Assembly (NCBI RefSeq): GCF_900120375.1
Contig: NZ_LT635480.1
Coordinates: 682,001 to 746,000 of the forward strand
Direction of reading: 5' to 3'
DNA: 64,000 bases
DNA from: Ndongobacter massiliensis
GTDB lineage: Bacteria > Bacillota > Clostridia > Tissierellales > Peptoniphilaceae
Below, in pieces: positions 23,574-31,390 of this stretch; the stretch's first letter is position 1; every line of letters begins with the position of its first letter. The position numbers and the translations under genes were made by a program. The notes beneath the pieces are model-generated. The model did not search any database and had not been told where the DNA came from. It was given only the letters and a program-made list of their open reading frames with translations.

Positions 23574-23876
23574 ATGAAAGGAATATTTACATTACATTGC
23601 CTCTCAACAGGCAATCAATACTTAGCCGCAGCTGACGATGTCGATCGGGCAATGCGTCAATGTCGCGACGCCCTTGATCGGGGCGAATTTCCGAATGCGG
23701 TTTTACAAAAAGAGTGGAATGAATACGGGATGAAGGATTTTGAATTCGGCGTACCCGAACAGATCTCGGAATCGGATCCCGATGATGCCGTCCTGAATGA
23801 AGTGGTGGACGATTGGATGAACATTTTAGAAAATGTGGAGTATTTGGGGAATCTTGATCGGGAGGATCCGGCATGA
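23574..23876 (+). CDS. Small degenerate GIY-YIG-like protein
   Basis: A 100-residue protein with a strong ribosome site (AAAGGAGG). Its first 65 residues resemble the compact GIY-YIG nuclease fold: GIF at residues 3-5 where the family has GIY, YLA at 16-18 where it has YIG, then arginines (25, 28), N41 and LQKEWNEYG-x3-FEFGV (44-60), a very typical family ending. Replacement of the tyrosine and of the YIG glycine, and no obvious catalytic Glu, suggest loss of nuclease activity. The C-terminal third is acidic. It overlaps the MoxR gene in an ATGA, so it is part of that operon. The function is unknown and the family link is my inference from pattern. Confidence 0.65.
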   Translation: MKGIFTLHCLSTGNQYLAAADDVDRAMRQCRDALDRGEFPNAVLQKEWNEYGMKDFEFGVPEQISESDPDDAVLNEVVDDWMNILENVEYLGNLDREDPA

Positions 23877-24829
23877 ACAAATCGTCGGAAGTGACGGATA
23901 TTTTTAAGAAACTGAGCGATCGCATTCGTCGCTCCATCGCAGAAGTTATTGTAGGAAAAGAAAAAGTAACCGAGCGGATGTTAATTACGCTTTTCGCCGG
24001 CGGGCATCTGCTGATTGAAGATATTCCGGGCATCGGCAAAACGACTCTTGTGTATGCACTCGCCAAAGCGCTGCAGTTGGATTTTCGACGGATTCAATGC
24101 ACCCCGGATCTTATGCCCTCGGACATTACCGGATTTAATTTGTACAATCCGAAGGCGGGGGATTTTGAATTGCAGGAAGGCGCCGTCATGACGCAAATCC
24201 TTCTTGGCGATGAGATCAACCGCTCGACACCGCGTACGCAGTCCGCACTTTTGGAGGCGATGCAGGAGGGGCAGGTGACGATTGACAGCGTCAGCTATCC
24301 GCTGCCTTCGCCCTTTATGGTTCTGGCGACACAGAATCCGACGGGACACATCGGCACCTATCCTTTGCCGGAGGCGCAGCTGGACCGCTTCATGATGCGC
24401 ATTTCAGTCGGTTATCCGTCTTTTGAAGAAGAAATGGATATCATATCGCTGGATGCATCGAGTACCTTGCAAAAACCGGTCACGCCCGCTGCCGAAGCGA
24501 AGGAAGTTATTTGGATGCAAGAACAGGTGCGCGGCGTCGAAGTCCATGACGATGTAAAAAAATATGCGTTGACTCTCTGCCGTGCGACGCGCAAACAGGA
24601 CCAGATTGCATTGGGGGCAAGCCCGCGCGCCGCGCAGATGCTGCTCTCAGCATCCAAAGCGCGTGCCCTGTTACAGGGGCGTGACTTTGTTACGCCGGAC
24701 GATGTGCAGGATCTTGCCTGTGATGTGCTGGCGCATCGCCTGATTTTGACGCCGGCAGCGCGTGCCCAGGGAATTTCCGTAGAATCCATTCTCCAAACCC
24801 TCCTTCGGGAAACGGCGGCGCCTCGATGA
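23873..24829 (+). CDS. MoxR-family AAA+ ATPase
   Basis: A 318-residue AAA+ protein. Walker A lies in EDIPGIGKTTLVYALA (about residues 47-62), Walker B in ILLGDEINRSTPRTQSALLEAMQEG, sensor 1 in VLATQNPTGHIGTYPLPEAQLDRF, and the lid domain follows. MoxR ATPases act as chaperones for maturation of partner complexes and are typically encoded, as here, with DUF58 and transglutaminase-like membrane proteins. The gene overlaps both neighbours in ATGA junctions, so translation is coupled. No von Willebrand protein gene is present in this operon. Confidence 0.94.
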   Translation: MNKSSEVTDIFKKLSDRIRRSIAEVIVGKEKVTERMLITLFAGGHLLIEDIPGIGKTTLVYALAKALQLDFRRIQCTPDLMPSDITGFNLYNPKAGDFELQEGAVMTQILLGDEINRSTPRTQSALLEAMQEGQVTIDSVSYPLPSPFMVLATQNPTGHIGTYPLPEAQLDRFMMRISVGYPSFEEEMDIISLDASSTLQKPVTPAAEAKEVIWMQEQVRGVEVHDDVKKYALTLCRATRKQDQIALGASPRAAQMLLSASKARALLQGRDFVTPDDVQDLACDVLAHRLILTPAARAQGISVESILQTLLRETAAPR

Positions 24830-26034
24830 AAGGCGTTCGTCCCCGCTTTTTTCTCTGGGTGATCGGGCTGATACTTCTGTATTTTCTGGCAAATTTGCAG
24901 CTGCGCGCCTTTCCGCACATTTTACTGGTTTTCTGGCTTCTGATGCCCATCCTTTCGGTGGTTTGCAGTCTGATTTCCGCCGGGCGCCTAACGCTTGCGG
25001 TGCGTACGGAACCGGATCACCTGACGCGCGAGGAAAAGGGCTTGTGGCGCTGTGTCTTGCAAAATCGTTCGCGGTGGCTCGCCTTTTTTTTACGTTTTCC
25101 GGAGTTGAAACGCAAGAAAGGCCATCGGTCGCATCCGCTGGAGCTCATGCTTCGCCCGGGAGAAACGCGGCAGGTGGTCCTTCCTTATGTGGCGCCCCAT
25201 GCAGGGCGGTATTCTCTGCAAGCAAAAGAGCCAATTTTTGAAGATCTGCTTGGTTTTTTTTGGCTGAGTTTTTCCCATCGTTTTGCGGATATCCGAACCA
25301 GCTGTTGCAGTTTGCCGAAAATGGAGTCGGTCGTTTTTCCGGCCGGATTTTTGCGCACATTTGATCGCTTTCAGACGCCGAAACAGCGCAAAAGCTTTCA
25401 ATCGCTTTCGGATGAAGTTTTCTCGATTGAGCCATGGAGCCATGGGCAGAGTCTTGCCCATACCCATTGGAAGCTCAGTGCCCGGATGCAGCAGTGGATG
25501 ATTCGTCATTATACCGATTCGACGAGGGAACCGCTCCGCTTCCAATACGTGTTGCAATCGCCGAGCAGAGAGCCCTCCATTTTTCTTTCGGGCATAACTT
25601 CCGATGCCGATCCTGCGGACGAGGCGCTCCTTTCGCGCAGGGATACCTTATTGGAAGCGTCGCTTGCTTTTCTGCAGTTTTCACTTTCCATGGGAAGCGC
25701 TGTGGAAGTGCAACAATCAGACGGTTCGCTGATCCTGTTTCAGGATTCGAAGGAATTGACCGCGGCGCGCGACAGGATGGGTTCCTTTCCGTTTCGAGTG
25801 GCCGAACAACGCTTGCAACTACAAGCCGATCGACGTCTGGTTCTCTGGGTTCAAAAAATCACACCCGTACTCGTCGGAGCTCTGCTGGAGCGACCGGCGA
25901 TGGCGCAAAATATCCTAGTGCTGAGTTTTCAAGATACTGCGGAAGCGTCCCTGCAGCATTCGTTGAAGCAGGCGGGGTACACCTGCCTCTGGCTGGATCA
26001 AAAATCGGAGGATACCGATGCGTGCAAACAATGA
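24826..26034 (+). CDS. DUF58 domain protein
   Basis: A 402-residue protein with two N-terminal hydrophobic segments (about residues 8-50) and a large soluble part. The sequence VFPAGFLRTFDRF followed by SLSDEVFSIEPWSHGQSLAHTHWKLSARMQQW is the DUF58 core (normally YxxGDxxRxIDWKxSAR), here rather diverged: the usual R-x-I-D-W-K reads LAHTHWKLSAR. Function is unknown but genetically tied to MoxR. It starts in an ATGA overlap with moxR and ends 17 bases inside the transglutaminase gene. The divergent core is why I keep confidence below that of its neighbours. Confidence 0.82.
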   Translation: MKGVRPRFFLWVIGLILLYFLANLQLRAFPHILLVFWLLMPILSVVCSLISAGRLTLAVRTEPDHLTREEKGLWRCVLQNRSRWLAFFLRFPELKRKKGHRSHPLELMLRPGETRQVVLPYVAPHAGRYSLQAKEPIFEDLLGFFWLSFSHRFADIRTSCCSLPKMESVVFPAGFLRTFDRFQTPKQRKSFQSLSDEVFSIEPWSHGQSLAHTHWKLSARMQQWMIRHYTDSTREPLRFQYVLQSPSREPSIFLSGITSDADPADEALLSRRDTLLEASLAFLQFSLSMGSAVEVQQSDGSLILFQDSKELTAARDRMGSFPFRVAEQRLQLQADRRLVLWVQKITPVLVGALLERPAMAQNILVLSFQDTAEASLQHSLKQAGYTCLWLDQKSEDTDACKQ

Positions 26035-28357
26035 ACAGCGTTGGAATCTTTTACAGTCGTGGCTGACGACGGCCCTTTTCAGCGTGGTTCTTTACCATAC
26101 GGTTTTTCACTATGCCGGGTTTTCCAATGAAAACTTATTGTTGGCAGCGCTGTGCAGTCTGCTATTTACCGTCGCTTTTCGTTGTATTTTTCAATTTTGG
26201 AAAATCACATTGCCGATTTTTGCATTGGTTGTCCTTGTCGTGGCGTTGCAGTTTTTTGTTGGATGGAATTTTCCACTTTCGATACTGTCCCGTACCTTCT
26301 GGGCAGCACTATTTGAACAGGGTAAAGCGGTTTTTACCGCTTTTCTTGCGGCGCCGGGTGGGGTGCTGGACCTTGCGGGCGGCTCTGTCTTTGTTCTCCT
26401 GCTGACGTCGTTTCTTGCGACCGTTACGGTATGGGTGCTGCCCATTCCCATCCTTAACATGGCCCTGTTGATTCTTCCGTATTTTACGATGAAGGATCTT
26501 ACATCCGATCCCAACTGGATCCTCTATCTGTTGCTGGGGCTGTATTGTGTGTATTCCTCCTATGCCTATCGCCAGGATCCGAGCGAACGAGAGCAGCGTC
26601 CGCCCATTCTATTCGGTGTCGGGCTCCTCGTTCTGACCTTCCTCGTACAATCTTTTTTGGGACCGGAGTTCTTTTTTAATGAGGAACTCTCCAAGCGCTT
26701 GAACGACTGGAACCCCTCCGAGGGCGGCGAAGTGTCCCCATTCTCGCTCGAAGACCTCGGATATTATCCGATGGGACGCCGCCGAATTGGGGGTCCGATT
26801 GCACTCGATGAGGCACCGTTTCTGGAAATTTCCGCGCCGCCGTTTTCCTTTTATCTGCGCGGAACTGCCTACGACTACTTCGACGGACGTGCATGGGGAT
26901 TTTCCGAGCGTCAGGTCTTGCAGGGCTTTCGTTCGGATCCGGATTATCCCGATCATTTTGACGGAAAGCAGGCACAATTGTTTTGGTTTCCCACGCCAGA
27001 GGATCGGGATGCCCTGCTTTCCGAAGGAATTTTTCAGCCGATTCTCTATACCTTGCGCTCTGTCGGTGCCAATCGCACCGTCTTTCACGGGGGAAAGCCC
27101 ACGCTATTGGCGCGAAATGCACGCGGCTCTGAGTTTTTGTCTTTCCCCGATTTTGCCGGTGCCGCCATTGCTCAGACCGATGAATTTCTTTTCAGTCAAA
27201 ATGGAATGCTGATTGCACGCCATTACTACTCCGATGCGCCGATCTCCATACAGGATTGCGTGCTGCCCTTAAAGCAGACCGATTTTACGGAAGAACAGAG
27301 CGCAATGCTGGATCGTTTGGAGCCGTTGCGAAAAGGCCGGGGGATGCGCCAATATGAACCGCTGGTGCGCGCCTATGATCCTGCTTTGGCGGAAATCCTC
27401 TACGACGAATCACATTCGTTCGGTACTTTGGTGCAGGACTTAAACGCTCATTTTAATGAATTTTATCGGTATACACTGGCAGTGCGGCCACTTCCGGAAA
27501 AAGAAACGGTGCTGTCGGATTTTCTGCAAACCAAGGAAGGCTATTGTGTATATTTTGCCAGTACGTGGACGGCATTGTTGCAGGATTTGGGATACGACGT
27601 GCGATACGTGGAAGGATTGCTTGTCCCCGCACAGGAGGCGGCACCCGGAAAACAGGTTTCGCGCACGTTGAGTGCCCAACAGGGCCATGCCTGGCTGGAG
27701 ATCAATACGGCAAAAGCTGGGTATGTACCTGTTGAAGCTACGCCCGCATCGCACATAGCCGATGTTGCAAATTTGACGGCGAGCGCCGAAACACCGCAGG
27801 ACTCGATCGAAGAATCTGTGCCGCCGCAAGAATCTTCTGAACCCGCATCGACATCTTCCGTTTCCGATTCAAGGGAACCGGAGGAACCGCCTGCACCCGA
27901 ACCGGAGCGTTCGAAAGCAACGCTGCTCTGGGCGCTGCCCGTCTTACTGCTGCTTTTCGTCGCCCTTGTCGCCTTTTTGCGACTGCGAGCATGGCACAAC
28001 AGCGTGAATGAAGTGGCTGCCTTGCAGCGCTACGATCAGGCAGATTCAAAGGGGAAAAGGGAACAGGCCTTGGCAAACTGGGCGCGTCTGCGCCGTCTGC
28101 ATGAATACAGCGGAGAAACCTTCCATTTGGAAGATACCGTACGTACCATCTTTGCGCGGTTGGAAAGTGCGGAGGGTGGAATAGATTCCTCCGAATTTCT
28201 TACCGGAATGGAATCGTTGTGTTATGCAAAACGTCCGCTTTCGACGCAAAATTTCCAGCAGTTGCTGCGCCTGCGCATCGAAAAAGAGTACCAAGTTCGT
28301 TCCACCTTGGGAACGATGCGCTGGTTTTTGCACTGTGTCGTCGCTGTGCCGAAATGA
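26018..28357 (+). CDS. Transglutaminase-like membrane protein
   Basis: A 779-residue protein. About six hydrophobic segments fill the first 215 residues. A large extracellular part contains the transglutaminase-like core: Cys in KEGYCVYFAS (about 510), His in QQGHAWLEI (about 556) and the third position in YVPVEATP (about 572), where Glu replaces the usual Asp. A Ser/Glu/Pro-rich linker (about 590-635), one further membrane segment and a cytoplasmic DUF4129-like tail complete the standard TgpA-like layout. It probably acts on cell-surface proteins or peptides with the MoxR/DUF58 pair. The substrate is unknown. It is the last gene of the coupled operon. Confidence 0.9.
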   Translation: MRANNEQRWNLLQSWLTTALFSVVLYHTVFHYAGFSNENLLLAALCSLLFTVAFRCIFQFWKITLPIFALVVLVVALQFFVGWNFPLSILSRTFWAALFEQGKAVFTAFLAAPGGVLDLAGGSVFVLLLTSFLATVTVWVLPIPILNMALLILPYFTMKDLTSDPNWILYLLLGLYCVYSSYAYRQDPSEREQRPPILFGVGLLVLTFLVQSFLGPEFFFNEELSKRLNDWNPSEGGEVSPFSLEDLGYYPMGRRRIGGPIALDEAPFLEISAPPFSFYLRGTAYDYFDGRAWGFSERQVLQGFRSDPDYPDHFDGKQAQLFWFPTPEDRDALLSEGIFQPILYTLRSVGANRTVFHGGKPTLLARNARGSEFLSFPDFAGAAIAQTDEFLFSQNGMLIARHYYSDAPISIQDCVLPLKQTDFTEEQSAMLDRLEPLRKGRGMRQYEPLVRAYDPALAEILYDESHSFGTLVQDLNAHFNEFYRYTLAVRPLPEKETVLSDFLQTKEGYCVYFASTWTALLQDLGYDVRYVEGLLVPAQEAAPGKQVSRTLSAQQGHAWLEINTAKAGYVPVEATPASHIADVANLTASAETPQDSIEESVPPQESSEPASTSSVSDSREPEEPPAPEPERSKATLLWALPVLLLLFVALVAFLRLRAWHNSVNEVAALQRYDQADSKGKREQALANWARLRRLHEYSGETFHLEDTVRTIFARLESAEGGIDSSEFLTGMESLCYAKRPLSTQNFQQLLRLRIEKEYQVRSTLGTMRWFLHCVVAVPK

Positions 28358-28424
28358 GAATATATTAACAATTAAACAACAAAAGATTCGAAATGAGAGT
28401 CCTCTGCCACGAAAGGAGCATGAA

Positions 28425-29390
28425 ATGAAAATCGTAATCTTAGATGCATTCGGCATGAACCCCGGAGATCTTTCCTGGGCGCCATTGGAAAAATTGGGAG
28501 AATTTATCTGCTACGAAGAAACGGATTCGGATGATCGCGCGGAAGTTCGTCGGCGCATCGGCGACTGTGAAATTCTTTTAGACAGTAAGGTGATTTTAGA
28601 TCGGGAGCTTCTGCAAGATTGTCCGAATCTTCGTTATATCGGCATCACGGCAACGGGTTATAACTGCGTGGATCTCGACGCTTGTCGGGAACTGGGCATT
28701 ACTGTGACAAATATTCCGCAATACAGTACGGAAGCGGTCGCGCAGCATACGATCGCGCTGTTGTTGGAAGCTTGTTGTCAAGTTGGTCATCATGCACAGG
28801 CCGTGCGCGACGGCCGTTGGGCGCAAAGCAATCGCTGGTGCTTCTGGGATATGCCATTGATTGAGCTTGCCGGAAAAACGATGGGCATTATCGGCTACGG
28901 CGCCATCGGAAAAGCCGTCGGACGTATTGCCGAAGCGCTCGGTATGAAGCTGCTTGTCAATGCGCGCACAAAACACCCGGAGCTGGAACATGCGAATTTG
29001 CGATTTGCCGACAAAGAAACCATATTCGCGCAGGCGGACGTGATTTCATTGCATTGTCCGCTGACGGATGCGACAAGGCATCTGATCAATGCGACAAGCA
29101 TCGCTGCGATGAAAGACGGCGTCATTTTACTGAATGCGAGTCGCGGACCCTTGATTGACGAAAAAGCTTTAGCGGAGGGACTGCGCAGTAAAAAAATTCG
29201 CTATGCAGGCCTAGACGTAACGGAAAAAGAACCGCTGCCGGAAGACAGCCCGTTATCGCAGCTTCCAAATTGTTTTATCACGCCGCACATTGCATGGGTG
29301 CCGGTGGAAACGAGACAGCGTTTGTTGGATGCGGTCGTAGCCAATTTGGTCGCATATCTGGAAAAATGCCCGGTGAACGTGATTTCTTAG
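28425..29390 (+). CDS. D-2-hydroxyacid dehydrogenase (NAD-binding)
   Basis: A 321-residue member of the D-isomer-specific 2-hydroxyacid dehydrogenases, closest by pattern to glycerate/hydroxypyruvate dehydrogenases. The NAD site is GIIGYGAIGKAVGR (about residue 154). The catalytic triad is visible as Arg in LNASRGPLIDE, Glu in DVTEKEPLPE and His in ITPHIAWVP. LRYIGITATGYNCVDLDACRE near the substrate domain is typical of the family. ATG 28425 follows AAAGGAG with a six-base gap; the longer frame from 28224 runs into the upstream gene. A 67-base AT-rich gap separates it from the transglutaminase gene. It stands alone, so the substrate cannot be fixed by context. Confidence 0.92.
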   Translation: MKIVILDAFGMNPGDLSWAPLEKLGEFICYEETDSDDRAEVRRRIGDCEILLDSKVILDRELLQDCPNLRYIGITATGYNCVDLDACRELGITVTNIPQYSTEAVAQHTIALLLEACCQVGHHAQAVRDGRWAQSNRWCFWDMPLIELAGKTMGIIGYGAIGKAVGRIAEALGMKLLVNARTKHPELEHANLRFADKETIFAQADVISLHCPLTDATRHLINATSIAAMKDGVILLNASRGPLIDEKALAEGLRSKKIRYAGLDVTEKEPLPEDSPLSQLPNCFITPHIAWVPVETRQRLLDAVVANLVAYLEKCPVNVIS

Positions 29391-29659
29391 CTTCCTAGGC
29401 AAGGCGCCCTATCTTGTCGCAAAATAATCATTTTGTGACAAAAATTATATTTCGTTTTCGACCTCATTTTGCATGGACGCATGCTCCTTTCCCCTGCTCC
29501 TATAGGGATCCTTCTTGTGCGGACCTTCAAAACTGGAACCCGAGGCTGCTCCATGATAAAATGAGTACATCAATTTCGGCGAATTGCATTGAATTGCATT
29601 TATGGAAGTATTTTGTTGCATTTTCGATTCGCTGAAAATACTGTAATAAGGAGAGTTTC
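29391..29659. other. 269-base intergenic region upstream of glnS with several repeats
   Basis: No convincing gene: a 73-codon frame here has no ribosome site or family likeness. It holds a near-perfect palindrome (29414-29441), a direct repeat GAATTGCATT twice in tandem (29581-29600) and an inverted repeat AGTATTTT (29607-29614) with AAAATACT (29635-29642) just before the glnS ribosome site AAGGAG. I see no clear T-box motif and no strong -35/-10 pair. Confidence 0.6.
29414..29441. promoter_or_regulatory. 28-base palindrome, possible operator
   Basis: TTGTCGCAAAAT-AATC-ATTTTGTGACAA pairs 11 of 12 positions. It is not followed by a T-run on either strand, so a protein-binding site is more likely than a terminator. 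No regulator gene is adjacent. Confidence 0.45.
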
Positions 29660-31375
29660 ATGACAGATTCCCGTAATCGTAAGACCGCCCCGACGGATCC
29701 GCGCGAAGAATCACCGCAGGCGACGAATTTCATACATCAGATTATCGACGAGGAATTGGCGCCGGGCGGACGCTGTGAAGGGGAAACGGTAATCACCCGC
29801 TTCCCTCCCGAGCCCAACGGATACTTGCACATCGGGCATGCCAAGGCCATTTGCATTGACTTCGGAACGGCGGAGAAATACAACGGACTGTGCAATTTGC
29901 GCATGGATGATACCAATCCGGTGAAAGAAGATGAACACTACGTCCAACGGATCAAGGATGATATCCATTGGCTCGGCTTTGATTGGGGGGATCACTTTTA
30001 TCACGCCTCGGATTATTTTCAAAAAATGTTTGAATGCGCCATTGTCTTGATTAAAAAAGGCCTTGCCTTCGTTTGTGATTTGTCTGCGGAAGAACTGCGG
30101 GAATACCGCGGGACGCTCACCGAACCGGGCAAAGAAAGCCCTTATCGCAATCGCAGCGTCGAAGAGAATTTGGATCTGTTTCTACGCATGAAAGCCGGCG
30201 AATTTGCGGACGGTGAAAAAACGCTGCGTGCCAAAATCGATATGAGCTCCGGCAATATCAACATGCGTGATCCGGTGATTTACCGCATTGCGCATCGCTC
30301 GCATCACCGCACGGGCGATGATTGGTGTATCTATCCGATGTACGATTATGCGCATCCCTTGGAAGACGCGTTTGAGGGCATTACGCACTCCCTCTGCTCG
30401 CTGGAGTTCGAGTCCCATCGCCCGCTCTACGACTGGGTGGTGGACAATACGGATGTACCGCACAAGCCGCGTCAAATCGAGTTTGCACGTCTCAATTTAA
30501 CGGGCACGGTCATGAGCAAACGAAAATTACGTCAATTGGTGGAAAGCAAGGTTGTGGACGGTTGGGACGATCCGCGACTCCCGACTCTGTCCGGATTGCG
30601 TCGTCGCGGGTATACACCGCAGAGCATTCGCAACTTCTGCGAACGCATCGGCGTGGCAAAAGTCGACAGCATGGTCGACCATCGTTTCCTCGAATACTGT
30701 TTACGCGAAGATCTCGACCGCACGGCACCGCGCGGCATGGCGGTATTGGATCCGGTCAAGCTTATTATTGACGACTATCCGGAGGGAAAATCGGAAGAAT
30801 GTGTCGTATCCAATCATCCGAAGGACAATTCCATGGGCACACACACCATCCCCTTCCGCCGCGAAGTATGGATTGAACGAGAAGACTTCATGGAAGTGCC
30901 GGCAAAAAAATATTTTCGTCTTTTCCCCGGAAATGAAGTGCGTCTGCGCGGCGCCTACATCATTCGCTGCACCGGCTGCGAGAAAGATGAAGACGGGAAC
31001 ATCATCGCCGTCCATGCAACGCACGATCCGGACAGTTTCGGCGGGCAGGCGCCGGACGGAAGAAAAATAAAGGGAACCATCCATTGGGTGCCCGTCAAAG
31101 AAGCCGTTTCTTGCGAGGTGCGTCTCTATGATTCGCTTTTTACGGTCGAAGTACCGGATGCGGATGAACGCGAATACACGGAGCTCATCAACCCGAATTC
31201 ACTGCAAGTGATACCGACGGCATATTTGGAACCGTGGCTTGCCGACGCCGACCCGGATATGCGCTATCAATTCATGCGACAGGGTTATTTCTGTGAGGAC
31301 AATCATTACTCCACTCCGGAACAGCGTGTTTTTAATCGGATTGTGACATTGCGAGACAGCTATCGCCCGGAGTAA
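29660..31375 (+). CDS. glnS: Glutaminyl-tRNA synthetase
   Basis: Charges tRNA-Gln directly with glutamine. The 571-residue class I enzyme has the HIGH box in [16 protein letters not shown] (HIGH at 57-60) and MSKRK at 285-289. [12 protein letters not shown] and the [16 protein letters not shown] segment are of the GlnRS rather than the GluRS type. The C-terminal part contains the beta-barrel anticodon-binding domains. ATG 29660 follows AAGGAGAGTTTC. Many Bacillota lack GlnRS and use GatCAB transamidation, so its presence is notable but not unique. Repeats in the upstream gap may regulate it. It ends 15 bases before the yfhO-like gene. Confidence 0.95.
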   Translation: MTDSRNRKTAPTDPREESPQATNFIHQIIDEELAPGGRCEGETVITRFPPEPNGYLHIGHAKAICIDFGTAEKYNGLCNLRMDDTNPVKEDEHYVQRIKDDIHWLGFDWGDHFYHASDYFQKMFECAIVLIKKGLAFVCDLSAEELREYRGTLTEPGKESPYRNRSVEENLDLFLRMKAGEFADGEKTLRAKIDMSSGNINMRDPVIYRIAHRSHHRTGDDWCIYPMYDYAHPLEDAFEGITHSLCSLEFESHRPLYDWVVDNTDVPHKPRQIEFARLNLTGTVMSKRKLRQLVESKVVDGWDDPRLPTLSGLRRRGYTPQSIRNFCERIGVAKVDSMVDHRFLEYCLREDLDRTAPRGMAVLDPVKLIIDDYPEGKSEECVVSNHPKDNSMGTHTIPFRREVWIEREDFMEVPAKKYFRLFPGNEVRLRGAYIIRCTGCEKDEDGNIIAVHATHDPDSFGGQAPDGRKIKGTIHWVPVKEAVSCEVRLYDSLFTVEVPDADEREYTELINPNSLQVIPTAYLEPWLADADPDMRYQFMRQGYFCEDNHYSTPEQRVFNRIVTLRDSYRPE

Positions 31376-31390
31376 AGAAAAGAGGGATTT

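Noticed and set aside
29414-29635. 73-codon frame in the glnS upstream region
   Set aside because: No ribosome site, no family likeness and it spans the palindrome and repeats.
29391-29659. T-box leader for glnS
   Set aside because: TGGAACCC occurs but not the AGGGTGGNACCGCG core, and there is no following terminator.
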